Below, piece by piece: positions 1-8,291 of a DNA stretch of 64,000 nucleotides. The notes below the pieces were generated by a model. It did no database searches. It saw only the letters and a list, made by a program, of their open reading frames with translations, and was not told the origin of the DNA. Location of the stretch: assembly GCF_000765475.1 (NCBI RefSeq), contig NZ_JRHO01000014.1, positions 939,007 through 1,003,006 on the forward strand. The letters are read 5' to 3'. Position numbers and translations under genes: made by a program. The stretch is from Methanococcoides methylutens (lineage in GTDB: Archaea; Halobacteriota; Methanosarcinia; Methanosarcinales; Methanosarcinaceae). The first letter of the stretch is position 1. The number at the start of each line of letters is the position of its first letter.

Positions 1-12
1 TTCGAGAATTTG

Positions 13-657
13 ATGCGTTCTCACGGCAAAGGTTCATCTCTTGTCAAATGGATTGCAGTAATCGCTGGGTTCGTGATTCCAATCTTGATTATTAAGCCTC
101 CGAGTGTATCAATGGACGAAGTCCTCACTTTACTTACTATCAATTGGTATTTGCTTGTGCCAGCAATTTTGCTAATGTTTTTCACAAATTCATTAGTATT
201 ATACGACCGTAATCTCATTCGAAATTCGAAATATGTTGCAACTGGATATCATAGTCTATATCAGTTTGCATTCGCTAGCAATGTGTTTATTTTTTGGTTA
301 GGTGTATTAATTATAGTAGAGTTCCCTCAAGAATTTATCATCGATACTGAATTGCATATATCTTTCCTTGCATCTTACTTGTTTCTTATATTCAGTTATC
401 TTCTTTCCAAAAGCAGTTTGAATTATTATGGACAACATTTAGCCGGTCAACTGAATTATAAATATGTTGACGATTACCCTGCAATCACAATTAAAACCAA
501 AGAGAACAGGCTCCACGGTGTGATACAGGACATATTTGATGAAGACTTAGTATTTTTGTCGACGGGAACTTGCCATGAAGTTGTCGAATGGGAAAATGTG
601 TCAATTCTGAGAATACATGAGAAGAATTGGATTGATACAACCCTATCTGATTTTTGA
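13..657 (+). CDS. Hypothetical membrane protein (possibly 5'-truncated)
   Basis: About 214 residues with four hydrophobic segments (roughly residues 13-33, 40-60, 80-105, 115-138), then a soluble tail of about 75 residues whose short beta-rich pattern (VIQDIFDEDLVFLS) suggests a small barrel. I do not recognise the family. No stop occurs between base 1 and the ATG at 13, so the true start may lie outside the window. It ends in UGA. No operon partner is visible, and the next gene is convergent. Confidence 0.6.
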   Translation: MRSHGKGSSLVKWIAVIAGFVIPILIIKPPSVSMDEVLTLLTINWYLLVPAILLMFFTNSLVLYDRNLIRNSKYVATGYHSLYQFAFASNVFIFWLGVLIIVEFPQEFIIDTELHISFLASYLFLIFSYLLSKSSLNYYGQHLAGQLNYKYVDDYPAITIKTKENRLHGVIQDIFDEDLVFLSTGTCHEVVEWENVSILRIHEKNWIDTTLSDF

Positions 658-848
658 AATCTTGTATCATCAGAGAATAATTCCTGAACTCTTATTTTGT
701 TTTATTATTTTTTAAACAAGTATTTAAACCCTGTCTCAATTCGATATTGGTATCGATTCTTGCTTCACAGCCCTTCCACATGGCTATATCATGCAGAAGG
801 TGATGTCCGCTACGACTACGAGCGTGTAGCGTGGTTCAAAAAGAAAGC

Positions 849-1406
849 TCAGTCCAGCAGATGCACACCTGCTGACTTTGCCTCCTCCAGAAGTTTAGTA
901 TCTTTCACAACGTCGCGTGGAAGATCAAATCCTGCGACGACCAGCCCATCCTTGATCTCCATTCCGAAGAAGGTCTTCAGGGTTTCAGCGAACTCATCGG
1001 TCACACTCTCATAGGATGACTTATCAGGATCTCCCTGGGACCTTACGATCATAGCCTTCTTTTCTTTAGGGATCCTCGGGTTCAAATCAGCATCAACAAG
1101 TGCATAACAGCGGTCAAGGAAAAGCCTCATCTGGCCTGAGAACTGCAGGAAATAGATCGGGGCACCGAAGACGAAACCATCTGCTTCCTCTATCTTGGTG
1201 TAGACCCCTGTCATTTCATCCTTGAGCTTGCATTCCGGCATCACATTACAGAAACCACATCCCTGACAGCCCTTGAAGTTCAGGTCATTGATGTAGATCG
1301 TTTCCGTCTCAGCGCCGCTCTCTGCAACGCCTTCAAGCACTTTCTGTACTACCGTGTCCGTGGTCCCGTTCTTACGGGGACTTCCTATAATACCCAATAC
1401 TTTCAT
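849..1406 (-). CDS. Flavodoxin-fold NAD(P)H-dependent FMN reductase, iron-sulfur flavoprotein (Isf) type
   Basis: 185 residues. The N-terminus has the FMN phosphate-binding loop GSPRKNGTT (residues 9-17). A compact cysteine cluster, C47-x2-C50-x2-C53-x5-C59, matches the Isf pattern that holds a 4Fe-4S cluster, and FGAPIYF is the second flavin-binding loop. Isf proteins of methanogens are small electron carriers or peroxide/oxygen-responsive flavoproteins in the cytoplasm; the physiological partner cannot be read from the sequence. It is transcribed alone, convergent with the membrane protein to its left. The ATG is well placed for the family. Confidence 0.85.
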   Translation of the reverse strand: MKVLGIIGSPRKNGTTDTVVQKVLEGVAESGAETETIYINDLNFKGCQGCGFCNVMPECKLKDEMTGVYTKIEEADGFVFGAPIYFLQFSGQMRLFLDRCYALVDADLNPRIPKEKKAMIVRSQGDPDKSSYESVTDEFAETLKTFFGMEIKDGLVVAGFDLPRDVVKDTKLLEEAKSAGVHLLD

Positions 1407-1508
1407 GATTCCACATCCTGAGATAATAATACATATGTAGATTTTTTATGCATAAAGTTATCTAAGGATTTCAGCATCTATTTCACAGGACGCAAAAGTG
1501 AGAACAAA

Positions 1509-1700
1509 ATGACAGACGAAAAGCACAGGGGCCAAAAGCAGAAAGAGAAGCAAGATCAAGAGCTGCTTGATGATGAAGATCTCGATGAACTCATGGTAAA
1601 GACAGCACGATCACAGATCCGATCGGACTACAGGCGCAGCCTCGGATGCGAGAACTCCCGAAGGTGCATGGACCTGAAGAAAACAAAAAAAGATGAATGA
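1509..1700 (+). CDS. Small charged hypothetical protein
   Basis: 63 residues, very rich in Lys, Glu, Asp and Gln, with an acidic stretch (LLDDEDLDEL) and a basic end. It starts with ATG 100 bp after the divergent flavoprotein start and ends in UGA. No family is recognised. The composition suggests a soluble or disordered protein. It could be a chance ORF, but it sits in an otherwise empty interval with a plausible position for its own promoter. Confidence 0.45.
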   Translation: MTDEKHRGQKQKEKQDQELLDDEDLDELMVKTARSQIRSDYRRSLGCENSRRCMDLKKTKKDE

Positions 1701-1738
1701 ACCTGCTCATTCTATCTCAAAATAGAAAAAACCGGTTT

Positions 1739-2530
1739 TCAGACAACCAGTCTTTTCTTCATCATATTGACCGAGACCACGAAACCTATTGCACAGACAA
1801 CTATTATCCACAGGAGATTTCCCAGCAGGAACCATCCCGGTGCTCCAAAGGTCAGTGCCCTTATTATGATCACAACGTGGGTCAGTGGCAATATTGCCAG
1901 TGCGATGTACTGGATGATCTCAGGCAGTACGTTCAGGGGGAAGAACGTTCCACTGAAGAGGAACATCGGCGTAATGAAAAGCAGTATGGGATAATTGATG
2001 GACATTATGTTCGGGGTGACCGCTGCAATGGTCATTCCAAGGCATGCGAAGAGCAGGCCCGCAAGGAAAGCGAACGGTATGACCAGCAGTGAATGTGGAA
2101 AACTGATGAGCCCGAACAATGCAATCACAGGAAGCATCAAAGTTGCACTTATCGTGCTTCGGGTAGCTCCCCAAAGAAGTTCTCCGATTATAACGTCCTC
2201 GATGCTCAAAGGTGTTGCAATGATGGAATCGAAGGTCTTCTGGTAATACATCCTCACATAGGACCCATAGCTGCATTCGAAGAAAGCACCATACATCACA
2301 GAAACAGAGATCAACGCCGGAGCTATGAACTTCGCATAGGGCACACCGTCTATCTCCTCTATGAACAGCCCAAGCCCGAACCCCATGGCAAACAGGTAGA
2401 GCAGAGGCTCAATGAACGGCGGCAAAAAATTGAGCTTGACGTTCTTCATGAAAACGTCCTTGTTACGTCGCCAGACCTTGATCGCACCCGGTGTCAACTC
2501 CGGGATCTTGAAATACATACCTATGTCCAT
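1739..2530 (-). CDS. ABC-2 type transporter permease
   Basis: 263 residues with six predicted membrane helices and the ABC-2 (NodJ/DrrB-like) pattern: a cytoplasmic N-terminus ending in a proline-rich first helix (PPFIEPLLYLF), and a central region around MYYQKTFDSIIATPLS typical of the coupling loop. It forms the membrane pore of an exporter whose ATPase is encoded just upstream (gap 6 bp). The ATG at 2530 follows a clear GGAGTGA ribosome site. The cargo is unknown; related systems export drugs, lipids or polysaccharides. The gene ends in UGA near an AAAACCGGTTTT palindrome. Confidence 0.88.
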   Translation of the reverse strand: MDIGMYFKIPELTPGAIKVWRRNKDVFMKNVKLNFLPPFIEPLLYLFAMGFGLGLFIEEIDGVPYAKFIAPALISVSVMYGAFFECSYGSYVRMYYQKTFDSIIATPLSIEDVIIGELLWGATRSTISATLMLPVIALFGLISFPHSLLVIPFAFLAGLLFACLGMTIAAVTPNIMSINYPILLFITPMFLFSGTFFPLNVLPEIIQYIALAILPLTHVVIIIRALTFGAPGWFLLGNLLWIIVVCAIGFVVSVNMMKKRLVV

Positions 2531-2536
2531 CCAATC

Positions 2537-3445
2537 TCACTCCCTCAGTTTCCTGCCAGTAAGCTTCAGGAACACATCCTCAAGCGTCGATGCCCTTGCA
2601 GTGACACTGGTAAGCTTACACTCCGATAGCAAATGGTCCGTCACTTCTTGGGGTTTATCAGTATAAATCTGTACTTCATCCCCGAGGATCTCATAGTTCG
2701 CCTGATGCTTATCAAGACATGAAATAACATTAGGATCAGCTTCGGTTTCCACTATGGCAGGACCTATGTTCTCACTGATCATTTCTTCAGGACTGCCTTC
2801 CACCAGTATCTTGCCATTATCCATGATCACGAGCCGATCACACAGCTGGGAAGCTTCCTCAAGGTAATGCGTGGTAAGCACAATGGTCACCCCTTCCTTC
2901 TTAAGCCCCTTGAGCTTATCCCACATCAAATGCCTTGACTGCGGGTCCAGCCCCACCGTAGGCTCATCCAGTATCAGCATCCTGGGTCTGTTAATCAATG
3001 CTCGTGCAAGCACCAGCCGCCTCTTCATACCACCCGACAGGGATTCGGTCATAGTATCGCGCTTCTCCTCCAGATGCACGAACTCAAGAAGCTCGTCCAC
3101 TCTCCTTCTGGCCTCACTTTCAGGAATGTCAAAATATCGTGAAAAAACAAGGAGATTCTCATAAACAGTAAAATCAGGATCAAGATTGTTCTCCTGCGGA
3201 ACAACACCCATATTGAACTTGATCTCACGCTGGTGATCGTTCACATCCATCCCGAAAACCTCCAGCTTACCTGAGGTCATCGGAGAGATGCACTGTATCA
3301 TACGCATGGTAGTGGTCTTGCCCGCACCATTGGGTCCCAGGAAACCGAACACTTCTCCCTCTTCCACAGAAAAGGCCACAGAATCCACGGCCAGAAAGTC
3401 TCCGAATACCTTCTTCAAATCCTCAGCTACGATAACAGCAGTAAT
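2537..3445 (-). CDS. ABC-2 exporter ATP-binding protein
   Basis: Energises the adjacent permease. Counting from the internal TTG at 3418, Walker A GPNGAGKTT is at residues 28-36, followed by the Q-loop (VVPQENN), the signature LSGGMKRR and Walker B LILDEPTVGLDPQ. The C-terminal tail of about 80 residues is usual for DrrA/NodI-like subunits. No ATG, GTG or TTG gives a complete first beta strand. The frame stays open to a stop at 3454-3452, and an ATT at 3445-3443 lies a few bases after GGTGAT and yields the expected TAVIVAEDLKKVFG start. I favour that rare start (inference); the TTG at 3418 is the conservative alternative. Confidence 0.88.
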   Translation of the reverse strand: MTAVIVAEDLKKVFGDFLAVDSVAFSVEEGEVFGFLGPNGAGKTTTMRMIQCISPMTSGKLEVFGMDVNDHQREIKFNMGVVPQENNLDPDFTVYENLLVFSRYFDIPESEARRRVDELLEFVHLEEKRDTMTESLSGGMKRRLVLARALINRPRMLILDEPTVGLDPQSRHLMWDKLKGLKKEGVTIVLTTHYLEEASQLCDRLVIMDNGKILVEGSPEEMISENIGPAIVETEADPNVISCLDKHQANYEILGDEVQIYTDKPQEVTDHLLSECKLTSVTARASTLEDVFLKLTGRKLRE

Positions 3446-3598
3446 GATACATCACCAATCCTTATTCTTAATAAATAATTGTGATGAGACTTGATATAGG
3501 TTTCTCGGATATGTAAAATCCTCAAACAAAATAAACTGATAATTTTATCGTGCCTGTCAGGGTTGTATTTTTAGTTCATTTAAAGACTTCTACAGAGC

Positions 3599-3796
3599 TC
3601 ATTCTTCATCAAAAATAAATACATCCTCTATCTTTGAATCAAAAACCTTTGCAATGGTATAGGCTAATTTCAGAGAAGGGTTGTACTTTCCCTTTTCCAG
3701 AAACAGGATCGTTTCTCTCCTGACCCCGACCCTTTTCGCAAGCTCGTCCTGCGTAAGATTATATCTGGCCCGGAGTTCTTTGATTCTGGTTTTCAT
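3599..3796 (-). CDS. XRE-family helix-turn-helix transcriptional regulator
   Basis: 65 residues, essentially one lambda-Cro-like HTH domain: helix-turn-helix around [23 protein letters not shown] (residues 14-36), then [23 protein letters not shown], the classic ending of this compact family. It overlaps the upstream membrane-protein gene by 4 nt (ATGA), so the two are translationally coupled. Such tiny XRE proteins commonly sit beside small membrane proteins of unknown function and probably regulate their own operon. It is the last gene of a four-gene run. Confidence 0.85.
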   Translation of the reverse strand: MKTRIKELRARYNLTQDELAKRVGVRRETILFLEKGKYNPSLKLAYTIAKVFDSKIEDVFIFDEE

Positions 3797-4185
3797 GGAT
3801 CTGTCTCATAGCCTTTCTTATCATAATACCATCTCAGAATATTCCATGAACCCAACGCGATAATGGCCAAAGGCCCACTCACATCCTTGTAAAGTATTTC
3901 GGTGGACCAGTTTGCCATTGTCAGGATTCCCAGACACATTACAAGTATCAAGAAGGCATGGTACCCTGCTTTTTCATTAGTTCTTACAGTCCTTTCATCA
4001 CGGATAAAGTATTCCCGGGGTTTTGTAGCGGTGTACAGGAATATTACCGTGAGCATTAAACCCATAAAAATCAATGATGCACCGGCCCCGTAGAACTGGA
4101 ATTGCCACAGAACCAGACCCAACAGCAGCATTCCCAGAATTGTAGCCAAACCCCGCAGAGTGTGTTTGTCTTTTCTTATTTTCAT
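3793..4185 (-). CDS. DUF2178-like small membrane protein
   Basis: 130 residues with four hydrophobic segments arranged as two hairpins, separated by the charged loop [19 protein letters not shown]. The DERT..-K-AG element is shared with the two upstream genes, so all three are paralogues. ATG 4185 is preceded by GAGGGT at a good distance; a TTG at 4200 is less likely. The function is unknown. The family is frequently paired with a compact XRE regulator, as here. Confidence 0.7.
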   Translation of the reverse strand: MKIRKDKHTLRGLATILGMLLLGLVLWQFQFYGAGASLIFMGLMLTVIFLYTATKPREYFIRDERTVRTNEKAGYHAFLILVMCLGILTMANWSTEILYKDVSGPLAIIALGSWNILRWYYDKKGYETDP

Positions 4186-4196
4186 AGAACTTACCC

Positions 4197-4499
4197 TCAA
4201 ATTTCTTTTGAACTGTAGTGGCGACGGAAAGTTATCAGCGATATCATTAAGGTAAAAAATAATATTGATATAGATTGACCTGTTTCTATTTTGAACAACT
4301 CAAAAAGATCTCCCCAGAGAATCACAGCCATTGCCAATAGTAGCACAATAATCGAGCTATTTGCAGCTTTTCCTGCCACCTTCTCTGTTCTTTCATCCTG
4401 TTCAGGTTCTCCAGATTTTTTACGCCCCCGGTTAACAATTAAAAATCCTATCGTAACTCCAACGATTACTCCTATAAAGCTGATTATATCCACTGCCAT
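4197..4499 (-). CDS. Small membrane protein, DUF2178-like paralogue
   Basis: 100 residues from ATG 4499, which follows GGAG at 8 nt. There is an N-terminal helix (IISFIGVIVGVTIGFLIV), then RGRKKSGEPEQDERTEKVAGKAANSS, then two more helices. The DERTEKVAGKAA block is nearly identical to the second half of the neighbouring 183-residue protein. It ends within the start region of the next gene, showing an operon. Function unknown. Confidence 0.65.
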   Translation of the reverse strand: MAVDIISFIGVIVGVTIGFLIVNRGRKKSGEPEQDERTEKVAGKAANSSIIVLLLAMAVILWGDLFELFKIETGQSISILFFTLMISLITFRRHYSSKEI

Positions 4500-4683
4500 T
4501 ATATTTTCTCCATATGTTTTAGGCAATTCAAATTTAGTATCAGAGAGATTTTACAAAACAGAAGTGCATTCATATTTTTATAAAGTCCTTTGGTGAATCG
4601 ATCTATTTTTGTTAGGATTGGAAGGCACATTGCCAGCTCCGGAAAGTATGCTTTGATTCCCTGATCTGCATCCAGATCTCTCC

Positions 4684-5235
4684 TTAAAATTCCTTTGAAT
4701 TGTAGTAGGTGACAAAGCCCAGCATTGATAGCATCAAAACCGGAAACAGTATTGCCAGCGTTTCGCGTGTTTCCAGTTTGAACAAACCAAAAATATCGCC
4801 CCAGAGAATTATAGCACATGCAGCCATCAGCACAACAATCGTGGATTTTGCAGCTTTTCCTGTCACTTTTTCTGTACGCTCATCATGTTCAGGCTCTCCG
4901 GTTTTTTTTAGCCTGAAATCGTAAATAGAGGACATTAAAGCTCCAGTAATCAGTAAAACCGGAAATATTATTGCCAGCGCTTCATGTGTTTCTGATTTGA
5001 ACAAACCTAAAGTGTCTCCAGAGATTATCATATCCCAGAGAATCAAAGCAGATAGCATCATTAACACAGCAATCGTACATATTACGACTATTCCTCTCAC
5101 TTTTTCTGTCCTTGTCCTTCCACCATGCTCATAATATCCGGTTCTTTTACGCCAGATGCTGTATATGGAGTGAACCATAATTCCTATTGAAATTCCAATA
5201 ATTCCCGGCACAAAGCTGACTATATCCGCTTCCAT
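4684..5235 (-). CDS. Membrane protein made of two tandem DUF2178-like halves
   Basis: 183 residues, first gene of the array. It is an internal duplication: residues 1-95 and about 105-183 repeat the same plan of a charged block (GRTRTEKVRG, then HDERTEKVTGKAA), a helix ending ILWD/ILWGD, then a segment like LGLFKSETHEALAIIFPVLL or FGLFKLETRETLAILFPVL. This suggests duplication and fusion of the 100-residue unit next door. Function unknown; probably the founder of the local paralogue set under the XRE regulator. Confidence 0.65.
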   Translation of the reverse strand: MEADIVSFVPGIIGISIGIMVHSIYSIWRKRTGYYEHGGRTRTEKVRGIVVICTIAVLMMLSALILWDMIISGDTLGLFKSETHEALAIIFPVLLITGALMSSIYDFRLKKTGEPEHDERTEKVTGKAAKSTIVVLMAACAIILWGDIFGLFKLETRETLAILFPVLMLSMLGFVTYYNSKEF

Positions 5236-5639
5236 TTGTCCATCTCCATGAAAGTTATCTAATTCAAACTATATATTAGATATATACAACATCTGTCATT
5301 TATAGTTAATGCCATCTCGTTTTTTTAAGATGAAATGAGAGAAAGTAAAGAAGAAGCTGTGGAAGAAGAGATTCCTGCAATACCCCTCAGGAATCTGGTA
5401 TCACCTCTTGCAATGCTAGCTGTATTTGGATAGCGTCACTAAATTGGAATAGCCAACAAAAGCTGCATTGAGACCATAAAGAAACCGGTAGTTAGAATGA
5501 TGGAAAACAATAAAAGAAAAAGTACATCAACAAATTTTCGGAATCAAACAAAAACAGAATGTATCAAATGAAAATTAACCAAAGTCCGCTTGAGCGGAGC
5601 GAAAAGGACGCGGACTGCCGAGTCGCAATTCGGGTTTGA
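5236..5639. other. Gene-free interval with a GC-rich inverted repeat
   Basis: No convincing gene. A 32-codon ORF at 5336-5440 is noted and rejected separately. The right part (5583-5637) is much more GC-rich than its surroundings and foldable: AGTCCGC...GCGGACT encloses CCGC-TTGA-GCGG, followed by CCGA...TCGG. It lies immediately 3' of tRNA-Pro on the minus strand, so it may be a tRNA 3' trailer or terminator, or a dispersed palindromic repeat. Confidence 0.5.
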
Positions 5640-5714
5640 TGGGGCCGCTGAGATTTGAACTCAAGTCGCAAGACCCCCAGCCTTGCAGGATGGACCAGGC
5701 TACCCTACGGCCCC
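5640..5714 (-). tRNA. tRNA-Pro (anticodon GGG)
   Basis: A complete cloverleaf can be folded. The acceptor is GGGGCCG/CGGCCCC with discriminator A. The D stem is GGGT/ATCC. The anticodon stem CAAGG/TCTTG encloses the loop CTGGGGG with anticodon GGG. The T arm contains GTTCAAATC. The 3' CCA is not encoded. No intron is seen. Confidence 0.93.
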
Positions 5715-5794
5715 ACGGGGTCGAACTATAATAAGACTTTTCAGTATATCATTCTTTCTGAAAAAAAGCTAAAAAAGAATGCGAAAGTGAAGCT

Positions 5795-6514
5795 TTAAGC
5801 TTTCTCCCACTGCTCATACGCATCCACAATCTCCTGTCCTTCAAGGAACACGAGGTCATGCAGACGGGCATATTCCATTGCATCTTCTCTGGAAAGGGCC
5901 TTGCCGCTGGCATCATCAAGCATCTCACAGACCACCATTGCAGGTGTGACATCCGCCATCTTTGCGATCGCAATGGAGAGTTCGGTCTGTCCCCTGCGCT
6001 CATGGACCAGCCTGTCAGCTGCACGCAGAAGTGCAACGTGGCCAGGTGTACGGAACTCAGAGCCGAAATCGATATTTTCGCCATCAAGGACCTTTTCGGT
6101 GATATTTGAAAGCTCGTTTATGGTCAGTGCCCTGTCATTGTCAGGGATTCCTGTTCGTGTTCTCCTGTGGTTCACCCATATGGAGAATGAAGAGCGGCTG
6201 TCGTAGGCAAGATCTCCGCCCCTTTCAACGGTAGTGCCAAGGGCAGGGTAGTTCTCGACCTCATCGCGCAGAATATCGGAAATGAATGGAAGTCCAAGCT
6301 TTTCAGAAGATTCACTGTCAAGCGCTACACAGATCAGTCCGCCACCGTCCCTGCGCATCCAGCGCACGTCATCAGGAGTGACAGCTCCTGCAGCGATCAC
6401 AAAATCAGTCTCTCCTTCACGGCTGTCGGAATCGAAGATGAAGAACATCTCGCCGTTCTGCGCGGCCTTCAATGCTTTATTGATGTTATCAGTGTAATTT
6501 TCATTGGAACTCAT
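5795..6514 (-). CDS. ribB: 3,4-dihydroxy-2-butanone 4-phosphate synthase
   Basis: 239 residues. Converts ribulose 5-phosphate to the four-carbon precursor of the riboflavin xylene ring, releasing formate. The acidic active-site loop is visible as DSREGETDFV near the N-terminus, with GGLICVAL, RTRTGIPDNDRALTI and FRTPGHVALL as the remaining conserved blocks. ATG 6514 lies 4 nt after the ribK stop and follows GTGATCC; the ATG at 6532 would overlap ribK more. It is co-transcribed with the riboflavin kinase/regulator and so presumably controlled by the upstream palindromes. Confidence 0.95.
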   Translation of the reverse strand: MSSNENYTDNINKALKAAQNGEMFFIFDSDSREGETDFVIAAGAVTPDDVRWMRRDGGGLICVALDSESSEKLGLPFISDILRDEVENYPALGTTVERGGDLAYDSRSSFSIWVNHRRTRTGIPDNDRALTINELSNITEKVLDGENIDFGSEFRTPGHVALLRAADRLVHERRGQTELSIAIAKMADVTPAMVVCEMLDDASGKALSREDAMEYARLHDLVFLEGQEIVDAYEQWEKA

Positions 6515-6518
6515 AGGA

Positions 6519-7190
6519 TCACTCACATGCACTTCGGTCTTCTATTGTAATCTTTACTTCATCCCCGTCCTTGAGATTAAGTGTCTCCCTGAGATGGACA
6601 GGGGATATGATCTCCAGCAGGTCATGGGGGTAATGTGAACGTTCAGGTGTCACCACTGCACCGGGGATGCCTTCAACCTCCACAAAATAGCAATTGCAGC
6701 TTCCAAAAGTACGCTGACCGTTGGTAAAACCGGAAATTTGTATCATATCCTTCCGGCCGGTGTTCTTCTGTACGTCTGCACTATGATCGGTAAGTCTCAC
6801 ATTAAGCGTACCCGGATAAGGTACGAAATCCAGCTTTTCCTCGAACTGGGAGCGGTAACCTTCCTGAGCGATGTAGTACTGGCCTTCACCAAGCCCTGTT
6901 ATCACATTTCCGTACAGCTCCACCTTCTTTTCATCTCCACAGAAGATGTGTCTGTAATCACTGTATTCCCTCTCAAGCCATGTACGACCTTCATCGGTTA
7001 TGGAGATCATCTGGCCTTCAGGGATGATGCTGCGTTTGATCAGGCCTTCCTCCTCAAGCTGTTTTAACGTTCTTGCAGCTGTCTTGGAACTGGTGGAAGT
7101 GTATTTGGTAAACTCACTGGACGAGATCTTCACAGGTCTCTTGAGTGCGCCCAAAAGGGCCAGGTGTTTCAAGGAATTTATGCGATGCAT
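6519..7190 (-). CDS. ribK: CTP-dependent riboflavin kinase with N-terminal HTH (RbkR type)
   Basis: 223 residues. Residues 1-85 are a winged helix (LKHLALLGAL...SSKTAARTLKQLEEEGLIKR). Residues 90-220 are the archaeal CTP-dependent riboflavin kinase, with GLGEGQYYI, PYPGTLNVRL and a C-terminal ETLNLKDGDEVKI barrel strand. Such two-domain proteins (RbkR) both phosphorylate riboflavin to FMN and regulate riboflavin genes. It is the first gene of a ribK-ribB operon, with a tandem palindrome just upstream that fits an autoregulatory operator. ATG 7190 is chosen over 7226 because the latter lies inside the palindromes and before the HTH. Confidence 0.93.
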   Translation of the reverse strand: MHRINSLKHLALLGALKRPVKISSSEFTKYTSTSSKTAARTLKQLEEEGLIKRSIIPEGQMISITDEGRTWLEREYSDYRHIFCGDEKKVELYGNVITGLGEGQYYIAQEGYRSQFEEKLDFVPYPGTLNVRLTDHSADVQKNTGRKDMIQISGFTNGQRTFGSCNCYFVEVEGIPGAVVTPERSHYPHDLLEIISPVHLRETLNLKDGDEVKITIEDRSACE

Positions 7191-7208
7191 TTTCAGGACC
7201 TTTGTTGG

Positions 7209-7241
7209 CTCAAATATGAGATGCATCTCAAATATGAGATG
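7209..7241 (-). promoter_or_regulatory. Tandem palindromic operator, candidate RbkR site
   Basis: Two 15-bp direct repeats (7209-7223 and 7227-7241) spaced 18 bp apart. The distal copy is a perfect inverted repeat CATCTCA-n4-TGAGATG. They lie 19-51 bp upstream of the ribK ATG and downstream of an AT-rich TATA-like stretch near 7250, so they would cover the transcription start: the geometry of a repressor site. Assignment to RbkR is inference from the HTH-kinase encoded next to it. Confidence 0.65.
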
Positions 7242-7381
7242 AAAGGAAATAAATGTTTTGTTGAACCAGCTGTAATTCAGAATGCTTTATAATACAATAA
7301 AGATATATTTGGTTACAGATTCCGAATGCTATACGCATAGCGGAATACAAAGTAATCGCCTTGTTCCTGAGGAGAAGGATA

Positions 7382-8260
7382 ATGGTATACAGATTGTGCA
7401 AAGAGGGGGAGAACAGACCGGATTCCAATGGCTGGCGTTTGAAGCTCTACAAATTGATATTTGAATCCTATTCACCTTATGGAAAATATTTTGATGTTGC
7501 CTTGATCGCAGCGATCGTTCTGAGTGTTATCGTAGTAATGCTCGACAGTGTCCACTCGATCAGCAGTGTTCACCATGAGAAGCTCTACATGGCAGAACTG
7601 ATATTCACTGCCCTGTTTACCATTGAGTATTTCCTGAGGATCATTAGTGTCAAAAGCAAAGTACGTTATGCAACCAGTTTTTTTGGTGTCATCGATCTTC
7701 TTGCCATAATTCCAACTTATTTTAGCATGCTTCTGCCAGGAAGCCAGTATCTGCTAATAATAAGAGTATTGCGATTGCTAAGGATATTCAGGGTGCTCAA
7801 ACTTGTCCAGTACCTCTCAGAGGCCGAAATACTGGTACAGGCCCTTAAAGACAGCAGTAAAAAAATAACTGTTTTCACATTTACTGTCATGAACCTTGTA
7901 ATAATACTAGGTTCCATTATGTATGTCATTGAAGGAGAGCAAAACGGATTTACAAGCATCCCACGAAGCATCTTCTGGGCTGTAACAACACTGACAACTG
8001 TGGGATACGGGGATCTGGTACCTGTTACTCCACTTGGGCAGGCAATGGCATCCGTTGTAATGTTACTCGGTTATTCCATAATAGCGGTTCCCACAGGCAT
8101 CATTACCCATTCTATTATTAACAGGAGCATGGATGCCATGCCTGTAGAGATAGCAGAAGAGATGAAGGATGTTGCAGTGAACATCGTATGCCACAACTGT
8201 GGCTTGCTGGGTCACGATACTGATGCTTATTACTGTAAATACTGCGGAGCCAAACTTTGA
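7382..8260 (+). CDS. Voltage-gated potassium channel with C-terminal zinc ribbon
   Basis: 292 residues. Six membrane segments, with an S4 voltage sensor rich in regularly spaced arginines (IIRVLRLLRIFRVLKL) and the pore filter TVGYGD near residue 212. The C-terminus carries two CxxC-type pairs (CHNCGLL...CKYCGAKL), a treble-clef/zinc ribbon. ATG 7382 follows GAGGAGAAGGA. The next gene starts about 30 bp downstream on the same strand and encodes a membrane protein that may act with it. It likely sets K+ conductance across the cytoplasmic membrane. Confidence 0.9.
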   Translation: MVYRLCKEGENRPDSNGWRLKLYKLIFESYSPYGKYFDVALIAAIVLSVIVVMLDSVHSISSVHHEKLYMAELIFTALFTIEYFLRIISVKSKVRYATSFFGVIDLLAIIPTYFSMLLPGSQYLLIIRVLRLLRIFRVLKLVQYLSEAEILVQALKDSSKKITVFTFTVMNLVIILGSIMYVIEGEQNGFTSIPRSIFWAVTTLTTVGYGDLVPVTPLGQAMASVVMLLGYSIIAVPTGIITHSIINRSMDAMPVEIAEEMKDVAVNIVCHNCGLLGHDTDAYYCKYCGAKL

Positions 8261-8291
8261 AAAATACCTTAAGATAAAGGATAGTGTTAAT

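Noticed and set aside
5336..5440. 32-codon ORF (MRESKEEAVEEE start) that meets UAG and continues only two codons to UAA
   Set aside because: Too short, no ribosome site, and read-through adds almost nothing; probably chance or a decayed fragment.
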